Position numbers and translations under genes: made by a program. This document shows positions 57,751-64,000 of a stretch of DNA of 64,000 nt, piece after piece. This stretch comes from Gnetum montanum. Its lineage: Eukaryota; Streptophyta; Gnetopsida; Gnetales; Gnetaceae. Each line of letters begins with the position of its first letter. Positions within the stretch are counted from its first letter, which is position 1. The notes under the pieces were generated by a model, which was given only the letters and a program-made list of their open reading frames with translations, searched no databases and was not told the origin of the DNA. The stretch is from positions 62,966 to 126,965 of the forward strand of contig MNCI01017484.1 of the NCBI GenBank assembly GCA_015680685.1, in the 5' to 3' direction.

Positions 57751-58518
57751 TCAACATAGATGGTTATGTTAACACATACCGTAACTGACTAGATCAAGAT
57801 AGGTCACCTTCCCAAGAAACTCTCTAACCCTGGAAGTCCCCTAATCTACCTCCAAATATCTGGGAATGAACCACATAAGGCGCTTCTTGACTCAGGTTCT
57901 AGAGTCAACTTAATTTCATGAGAAATGTATCAAGCTTGGAACTTGCCCCAACTTAAGAAGAGCAATATCCAACTAGAGCTGGCTGACCAGTCCATCACCA
58001 TTCCCTTGGGATTGGTGGAGGACATCGTTACCACTATGTGTGTTTGGTCATATCCAGCCGATTTCCTGGTGATAGAAGTTAACAACAATGAAGGGGACTT
58101 CCCAATTATAATGGGAAGGCCATGGCTTAGTACGATAGATGTGTACCTAGGGATCCACGATCTTTCCTTGGAGATATCAAAGGTAAAAATTTATGGAAAG
58201 ATCAAGAAGAAGAAGGTTCCATGCATCACATACAGTGACTTAGAGGGTGATGACATGGAAGAATGCTTAGCATCTCTTCCATGTAACTGGTGTGCCCAAG
58301 AAATACAAATTCAAAGGTGCCTGTATGTAGCAACCACACAAGTAGTGGACACCCTGTGGTTGATAGCTAGTCGAAAGAGCAACCCAATATGCATGGAACA
58401 AACTAAGGAAAAAACTCATGCTAACAAAAAACGCATAGATACATTGGAGTATAAGCATTGTCGACTTCCACCCCTTAATCTAAGAACATCAATGGGGAGA
58501 AGTTGGGAACTTTTATGA
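57751..58518 (+). pseudogene. Protease of element 8, followed in frame by the pol C-terminus
   Basis: It starts at M-V-M-L-T-H-T-V-T-D, with active site A-L-L-D-S-G-S-R-V-N-L-I-S (about 57880-57920) and I-I-M-G-R-P-W-L-S-T (about 58105). The frame from 57925 to 58518 is open for 197 aa. After one stop the same frame reads F-W-I-S-P-F-P-F-S-P-G-G-D-G-H-L-C (58550-58590), the end of pol in element 2. This is the junction left by loss of RT-RH-IN. The catalytic motif is intact. Confidence 0.82.
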
Positions 58519-59364
58519 AATTCAAATAGATGTTCATTATTTTGGATCTCTCCCTTTCCATTCAGTCCTGGGGGAGATGGCCACCTATGCTAATCATTGG
58601 GGGCCCTCAGTTCTTTTTAATTTTTGTTTTACACATTTTTTTACACGTTTTTATTTTACAAGTTTTTGTTTTACATATTTTTGTTTTACACGTTTTTGTT
58701 TTACACATTTTTGTCTTACACATTTTTTTTACACATTTTTGTTTTACAAATTTCTTTAACTTTTCTTATTTTTTTTTACAACATCATTATACTTTTTCAT
58801 TTTTGTGTGTGTTTATGTGTGTTTTACCCATCCTGTAAGTTTGTCATTTAATAAGTGTTCTTCCCGATGGTATGAACTATTTTTCATTAATTGCTAATGT
58901 TTGGTTTTTACGTTTAAGTTATGATGTTGATACTAAGGTATGTTCTCTTGATATGGCAGGCAATGAGTCCACTTCATCCATTCATCCATAGGTTCTATGG
59001 TCTCTCTTGGCTTGGAAATGTATAGTCCCTTTCTTAATAAGAACTCTAACGAATCAGTGACTGGGCATTTCTCAAACTAAGGAAGGACTCAAGGATTGAA
59101 AAAGGTGTGACGTCAAGGGAACTTGATGCTTGTGTGTTGGCTATTCTCTTGGGTGCTTGGATGTTTTATTTTTGAGTTTTCTTACCGTTTCAATGTTACC
59201 CAATTATCGGGAAGCTGAGCAAATAAAAATAACAAGTCTTTGCATGGTGTGGTTCTCATGCATAAACACATAAAAAAAAAGAAAGAAAAAGAGAAAAGAA
59301 AAAAAGTGAGAATTCAAAGCACATCCCTTAGAAAAAATAATCCCTTGGGCTACAAGCACTGGTT

Positions 59365-59553
59365 ATGGAACTCAAAATAAAAATGTTCCCTCTAACTAAG
59401 GCCCTCCTCGCTTCCCATTCTCTCCTCATTTGTTTCGTCGGAATGGTGGTGGCTCTTGGGGGAGACATTCTCATTATTCAAGGGGATGGATTGATCGAAT
59501 GCATTGATGCGAAGTCACTAGATGTGGTTGGTTTGAGACCAGAGTTGGAATGA
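59365..59553 (+). other. Small conserved ORF in the tail of element 8 (62 aa)
   Basis: It begins MELKIKMFPLTK and ends V-V-G-L-R-P-E-L-E, with a hydrophobic middle (L-L-I-C-F-V-G-M-V-V-A-L). It is collinear with 24795-24980 of element 5. Length differences between the two sum to three bases, so the frame is regained. Function unknown. Confidence 0.35.
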
Positions 59554-60146
59554 GATTTGCTAAGTCACATTAATCATGAAATACACAAGGGGTTGTACAC
59601 CACCTTTTTCTTGGGATTCCATTCCATTCTCTTCTCTCCACCCTTCTCTCCATTGTTCACCTCATTGACGATTGTATCATTAGTGTATATTTTGGTAGAT
59701 GCATTGTTTTATTTTAGGTAAATTCTTGTGGTTAAGACTTTAACTCTTGTTCCAAATGACATTCCCAGAGCCTACAGACTCTTTGAATGTGGGATTGTCA
59801 GGGTATTAAGGGCATGAGCCTGCTTTGGGGAGGATCCACTGACATTCCTATTTGGTGTACCAATTAATCTCTTTTTCCTAACATTTTGCAATTAATTTTA
59901 TTTGTTCATTTTCATCTTGACATCCATCTCATCAATGTCCTAGTTGTCTTTTTTTCTTCCTCTTTCTTACTCCTTTTCTTTTTCTATTCTTTCGCTACCG
60001 GAGGTTCACGATTAGTCATGGGGGTACGGGGCCCAATTTTTTTGACTTTCTCCTAGCCCCTACACTTTTGGTAGTCACCATTAATACATCTCCAGATTCT
60101 TATCAACCATACCACAACTCAGCCATTGGACTTACACCAAATCAAG

Positions 60147-60206
60147 GTATCAATTACATGATGATTCATTTACCCTTGCTAATATAAAACTGTGTTGTGT
60201 GTGCAG
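60147..60206 (+). other. Intron-like 60-nt segment of element 8
   Basis: AAG is followed by GTATCAATTAC, then CCTTGCTAATATAAAAC, then TGTGTTGTGTGTGCAG before ATGG. GT-AG ends, a branch-like CTAAT about 24 bases before the acceptor and a T/G-rich tract are all present. Confidence 0.55.
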
Positions 60207-60550
60207 ATGGCAATCATGCAACAACGGATTGGATCTAGAGGGAACACTTGGAATGGATCGGTGCTGAAGCAGCTTGCAAGGAGTAAGATCAATGGTGTGC
60301 TTACGAATGGACAATAAAAGACATAATCTTGACGTTGGTAGCAGCAACACTTCTTTCTCTCTCTTTCTTTCTCAGCTACCACATGAGGCTTGATGTCAAT
60401 GTAATAAGGTGTTCACTCTTGTTGTCATGAACACCAGTTTTGTTGTGTCTTGTAATGATGATCCATTCACATGTCATCCCATTAGTTCCATTTGAGTCAA
60501 TAATCCCATACCTTCCCGATATTATTGTAAGGAACTCGAGGATGAGTTTT

Positions 60551-60567
60551 CATTTAGTCATGGGGTA
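60551..60567 (+). other. Polypurine tract of element 8
   Basis: TTTAGTCATGGGGTA directly precedes the 3' LTR. Confidence 0.75.
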
Positions 60568-61128
60568 TGATGGGACCTGATATCGCATGGGCCGCGATAT
60601 CACGTATGCGATATCGCATGGGCCGCGATATCACGTATGCGATATCGTGGCAGTCACGATATTGCATCATCCCCTGTGATATCATGGTGCACCGTCATAT
60701 CTATAAATAAGAGGCAACTCTCCCTTATTTTCCATCCTAGGCTTAGACCGTAGTGAAACTCTAGCAGATTGATCACTCCAGAGATAGAATATTTTCCATG
60801 TGCCTGCAGTAGGAGTCCTAAAGTGAACGGATCTTTATTTGAGCAAATATTATACCTGAACATATGTTTGTGTACGGAAATAAAGATGAGCTTCTTGGAT
60901 AAACCTTGCAATGCATGGAATAGGATAAATAGGATTTTATTTCTTGTTATTTACTATTTATCATTTACATGCTTTATTAGGAATTAAATCTCTCTCAACC
61001 CTTCTCTCCTAGTTAAGTGCCTCAGTACGACGGCTTCAAGCACGTGCGTTACGCGTGGTGATCCCAACAACAACTAGCGTTTGGTAACCATGGTTGCATT
61101 GGTTCAGGGTGTGAACGATAAGTGGGAA
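60568..61128 (+). repeat. 3' LTR of element 8, truncated by element 9
   Basis: It starts TGATGGGACCTGATATCGC, carries a GATATCGCATGGGCC array (60580-60680) and TATAAATAAGAGG, and matches the 5' LTR to AAGTGGGAA. There the sequence switches to TGTGAAACACCCC of element 9. Confidence 0.88.
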
Positions 61129-61463
61129 TGTGAAACACCCCAAAAAATTCGAAATCATTCTTGCATCACCAGGCCTTGCACTTCGTGCAAGCACCATAAA
61201 AGTTCTTTAGGAGGAGAACGCTTTAAGTCCAGGCTGGCCAGTTTGGCAAATTTTCTACTTTAGGTGTAAATAGACTCTACGGGTCATCCTGCCTGTCTGC
61301 CTAAGTAGCCTGCCTAGCCGATAGCCTGCTCAGAAATGGTGCACGGAGTTGGCAGCAGCATTCTGGATGCACGAAATAGTTCAGCAAGTTTTCTAAGTCA
61401 CGAAGTCTGCTACGCCTCGCTACGTAGTGTAGCAAGCTTCAGAAGACAATTGCAGAATGAAGT

Positions 61464-61503
61464 GCCACGCTACGCTATGCCACATGACATAGTGTAGCGT
61501 GGC
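61464..61503. repeat. Hairpin 1 in U3 of element 9
   Basis: Arms GCCACGCTACGCTATG and CATAGTGTAGCGTGGC pair at 15 of 16 positions around an 8-base loop. Confidence 0.8.
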
Positions 61504-61745
61504 AATAGCTTCACCACCAGTTCCCCACGCTCAATTTCAAATCCTTCAACAATGTCCCTTTCCTTCAGGAAGTGGCAAACTATGTTTGCTGCTACGCTAC
61601 ACTGAGCTAAAAGGCACAGCGAGGTGTAGTAATCTTGCGGAAGAGACAAAAGGTATCTCAAAGGGTAGAATCGACAAATTTGCAAGTCGTGCGGAAGAAA
61701 AGTTCGCAAATCAACAAAGTTTTCATGACTAAGGCCAGTTGCTAC

Positions 61746-61780
61746 GCTACGCTACGCTATGTAGTGTAGCATAGCGTAGC
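61746..61780. repeat. Hairpin 2 in U3 of element 9
   Basis: Arms GCTACGCTACGCTA and TAGCATAGCGTAGC pair at 13 of 14 positions around a 7-base loop. The left arm belongs to a GCTAC tandem run starting at 61741. Confidence 0.75.
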
Positions 61781-62776
61781 AAACATGCAACACACATGTA
61801 GCGGAACACACGATAAGGTGCTACACTACAATGTACAACAAGACATGCGGGTGGTTGTGTGACATCAATGCACTTCACCTAATCGGACTGTTGGCACACG
61901 TCTCCAGACGCTGACGATGCAATTACGACGTAGCAGATTTACAGTTATGGCATAGTAGGCTTGCATTACAACAGTCTTGCAGGTCCAACAGTCATACGTA
62001 GCACGTGTGGCGCCAATAAGTCAACGTGGGCCCAGGGCACGTGGCATCCAAACCATCCCTTTAGTGTGCCCTTGACCCTATAAATACCCCCAACAAGTAG
62101 CATTCAAAGGTTCGGTTCAGAATTTTTCAACAAACAACATTCAAAAAGTGAGGAATTCTCCTTGATTCCTTGACTTTTCACCTCCTTAGCATTCACTCTG
62201 GCCTTCAAGTTTTCTTTCATGCGCATTGTAACATCAAACATTGTAAGCTTTCTGTTTGACACTGCAAACAATTAGCATTTTTAGCTGGCATATTGTCCCA
62301 TTCCCTTTCTACCACCTTGGTAGAATCCCTACATTGTCAACGCCCAAGGCTGTGCCCAAGCACACAACCTGTCTTGCTCCACATGTCCTGGTTACTCTTG
62401 GGATCTCTGTACTTCATCATGTTGTGTAACCGACTGTATCCACCTTGACAAAGCAAGCTTGTAGCTTCGGAGTGATGCATTTTTCTAACTGTATCTTTGT
62501 TTCCTTCTCATTGTTGCGTTTTTACACTATTTTTCTTTTCCTGCTTTATTTACTTTTAAGCATTACTCTGCATTTCTGTTCCTATTTCAAAATATATGTT
62601 GCAAAAGGCTATATAGACGTTGATTAAGTCCCTGTCTGATCGACCAGATTGTTCAGGGCACCTCGTATCCGCACACACCTAGCATAGCCCTCCCGTGAGT
62701 ATGGGGTCGAAATTGTCGTGCCTGCCGACCCCTTGGTGTTTTCCAACCGTTGACATTTTCGATTGCTACAGTTTTC

Positions 62777-62795
62777 TGGTGCTAGAAGGAGGGCC
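62777..62795 (+). other. Primer-binding site candidate of element 9
   Basis: TGGTGCTAGAAGGAGGGCC follows the LTR end. TGG at the start fits the complement of a tRNA CCA end. I cannot name the tRNA from memory; it is clearly not the tRNA-Asp site of the other elements. Confidence 0.5.
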
Positions 62796-62863
62796 TTTTA
62801 GTGCCTTTTCCACATGTCACAATAGTTCTGTGAGCCTTCTGCATCTTGATATGCATAAGAGTA

Positions 62864-63600
62864 AATGTGACACCCTTTTGTGGTTGTTTGCACTTTTTGT
62901 GGTGCAGATTGGTTACCTCGACGGTTCCTTGGGAGCCCCATAGGACACAAGACCTCCGATCCTGTAGTCTTGTGTGCATTCTGTACCCCATCTCGCGTGG
63001 TACAGGATGATCACCTCGACAGTCCCTCTGGGATCCTGCGAGACATAAAGCCTTTGGTTACTAGTTAGCTTGACCATCCTACAGTAGTCTTGCGTGCATT
63101 CTATACCCCATCTCACATGGTACAGGATGGTCACCTTGATAATCCCTCTGGGATCCTATAAGACATAAAGCCTTTGGTTGCTAGTTAGCTTGCCTGTCCT
63201 ACGGTAGTCTTGCGTGCGTTCGGTACCCCATCCCACATGGTACAGGTCGGTCTCTTCTACAGTTCCTCTGGATTCCTGCAAGACTTAAAGCCTTCTTGGT
63301 TGCCAGTTAGCTAAACTTGTCCTACGGTAGTCTTGCGTGTGTTCTGTGCCCCATCTCACGTGGTACAAGTCGGTCGCTTCGACGATTCCTTTAGAGCCTT
63401 GCAAGACTTAAAGCCTTCTTGGTTGCTAGTTAGCTAAACTTGCCCTACGGTAGTCTTGTGCATGCTCTATACCTCATTGCGTACTGACGTAGATGTCACA
63501 CCCTTTCACGGTTGTTTACGCTTTGTGTGGTGTAGATCAGTCGCCTGGATGGTTCCTCTAGAATCCAACAAGACGTAAAGCCTTCTTCTTTTTTGTTGTT
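62864..63600 (+). repeat. Tandem repeat array in the leader of element 9
   Basis: About five units of roughly 118-124 bases, starting near 62961, 63078, 63197, 63319 and 63442. Each has CCTACGGTAGTCTTGCGTGC, ACCCCATCTCACRTGGTACA, a TTCCTCTGG block and CAAGACTTAAAGCCTTCTTGG. A second block, TGTGACACCCTTTTGTGGTTG, opens the array (62868) and returns near its end (63489), so there is higher-order structure. Confidence 0.8.
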
Positions 63601-63672
63601 CACTAGTTTCCTTGTTCATTCGCACTCTTTTGCATAACTTTTATGCTTTTTTGCATAACCACTTACTTAACA

Positions 63673-64000
63673 ATGGCTCTTTCAACTACTGCTCCCAATG
63701 CCTTCAACATGGAAGTTCCCTTCAACTTTGAAGACCCCATCACGGTTCAAGGCACTACTGGTGCTGAACAACCGCTAAACCCAATTTTAGAAACACGCCA
63801 ATCTCTCAGAATCGAAAACCAAGGACCTAAGGGATTGGCCCAGCAGCACGAGCATTATAGTTTCCTCTATGCAAAGGTGTAGGCCAATCTGCCCTTGGAT
63901 GTACAGGAGCTCAAGGAAAAACATAGCTTCGAGTTAGCTTATTGCAACGGGAAGGCGTTTGTTCCTACTCTCAGCGTTTCTTTACCTTTAACACAAGCAT
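63673..64000 (+). CDS. First ORF of element 9, partial, one in-frame stop
   Basis: ATG at 63673 starts MALSTTAPNAFNMEVPFNFE. The frame stops with TAG at 63880, and beyond it the same frame remains open to the window end (A-N-L-P-L-D-V-Q-E-L-K...). It could be gag, or the extra ORF that precedes gag in Ogre-type elements. I do not recognise a domain in the 108 or so residues visible. A possible upstream start at 63643 is in frame, but the context CAATGGCT at 63673 is better. Confidence 0.45.

Larger units (their letters stand above)
58519..60550 (+). other. 3' tail of element 8
   Basis: T-rich TTTTGTTTTACAC units (58615-58760), a GT-rich run (58801-58823), the GTGTGACGTCAAGGGAACTTG block (about 59105), the small ORF (59365-59553), the GGGGAGGATCCACTGAC block (about 59825) and the intron-like segment (60147-60206) follow in order. 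No pol sequence occurs. Confidence 0.65.
54506..61128 (+). mobile_element. Element 8: non-autonomous gag-protease retrotransposon, 3' LTR cut by element 9
   Basis: The 5' LTR (with an assembly gap), primer site, gag-protease in one frame, tail, polypurine tract and the first 561 bases of the 3' LTR are present. RT, RNase H and integrase are missing at the same junction as in elements 5 and 6. The left flank is ACATG (54501-54505). The right flank lies beyond the window. Confidence 0.88.
61129..62770 (+). repeat. 5' LTR of element 9
   Basis: It starts TGTGAAACACCCC. The end is set at GATTGCTACA, six bases before the primer-like site; it cannot be confirmed without the other LTR. U3 has many CTACGC/GTAGCG motifs and two strong hairpins. 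TATAAATA is at 62079-62086. Confidence 0.65.
61129..64000 (+). mobile_element. Element 9: LTR retrotransposon of another lineage, 3' part outside
   Basis: A 1.64 kb LTR starting TGTGAAACACCCC, a primer-site-like TGGTGCTAGAAGGAGGGCC, a leader with tandem repeats and the start of a coding region are visible. It is inserted in the 3' LTR of element 8, with GGGAA (61124-61128) as the expected left target copy. It is richer in G, C and CpG than the surroundings, consistent with a more recent arrival. A long repeat-rich leader and long LTR recall Tat/Ogre-type elements, which is an inference. Confidence 0.7.

Noticed and set aside
58530-58851. Hydrophobic ORFs after the protease of element 8, possible envelope protein
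   Set aside because: They come from TTTTGTTTTACA repeats and lie in frames other than gag-protease. No signal peptide followed by an ectodomain can be seen.
62864-63600. Repeat array as CRISPR
   Set aside because: Units are contiguous and about 120 bases long without unique spacers, in a plant-type retrotransposon.
1-64000. tRNA, rRNA or other structural RNA genes
   Set aside because: I saw no cloverleaf-type sequence or rRNA-like block. The tRNA-like words are the primer-binding sites after the LTRs.

Overview
The window looks like intergenic DNA of a large plant genome, and I found no host gene I can defend. It is AT-rich and packed with nested, mostly old LTR retrotransposons, plus fragments of a Ty1/copia element and a LINE. 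The primer-binding sites match plant tRNA-Asp, and the gag zinc knuckle (C-x2-C-x3-H-x4-C) and gag core resemble the Athila side of Ty3/gypsy. Poor clearance of old copies suggests a gymnosperm or another large-genome seed plant, but I cannot name the species. Almost every open reading frame is a remnant of gag, protease, reverse transcriptase (RT), RNase H or integrase (IN), broken by stop codons.

Layout. Element 1 (1-6745, +, 5' part outside) has the integrase tail, a spacer, an internal promoter-like block, a long second ORF (ORF2) and a 3' LTR. Element 2 (7916-19830, -) is full length with gag-PR-RT-RH-IN and carries a 2.3 kb foreign insertion in gag with a 9-bp target duplication. Element 3 (20143 to about 43960, +) has gag and a complete but decayed pol. 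Element 4 (22205-37867, +) sits in the gag of element 3 and has gag and ORF2 but no pol. Element 5 (22955-29968, -) sits in the 5' LTR of element 4. A LINE RT fragment (about 43990-44440, -) follows and is next to element 6 (44536-51611, -, target duplication AGTGC). A solo LTR (52221-52979, target duplication CTTAT) and a copia RT fragment (about 54001-54440) come next. Element 8 (54506-61128, +) starts beside the copia fragment. Element 9 (61129 to beyond 64000, +) is a different, less decayed lineage inserted in the 3' LTR of element 8.

Relationships. Elements 1-8 are one superfamily: LTRs of about 0.75-1 kb starting TGATG and ending in TCATCA, a tRNA-Asp primer site, a shared gag and a shared T-rich spacer. 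They fall into three structural classes: pol-bearing (1, 2, 3); gag-protease only (5, 6, 8), all with the same removal of RT-RH-IN; and gag plus ORF2 without protease or pol (4). This is what a group of non-autonomous elements dependent on autonomous relatives would look like. Element 1 combines pol and ORF2, so it may be closest to a complete ancestor.

The most unusual points are: the LTR-like promoter block upstream of ORF2 in elements 1 and 4, each resembling the U3 of its own LTR; a 60-nt intron-like segment kept in the 3' regions of elements 2, 6 and 8 (48 nt in element 5); palindrome arrays in the U3 regions; and gag-protease frames that stay in register for 3.3 kb with only nonsense mutations.
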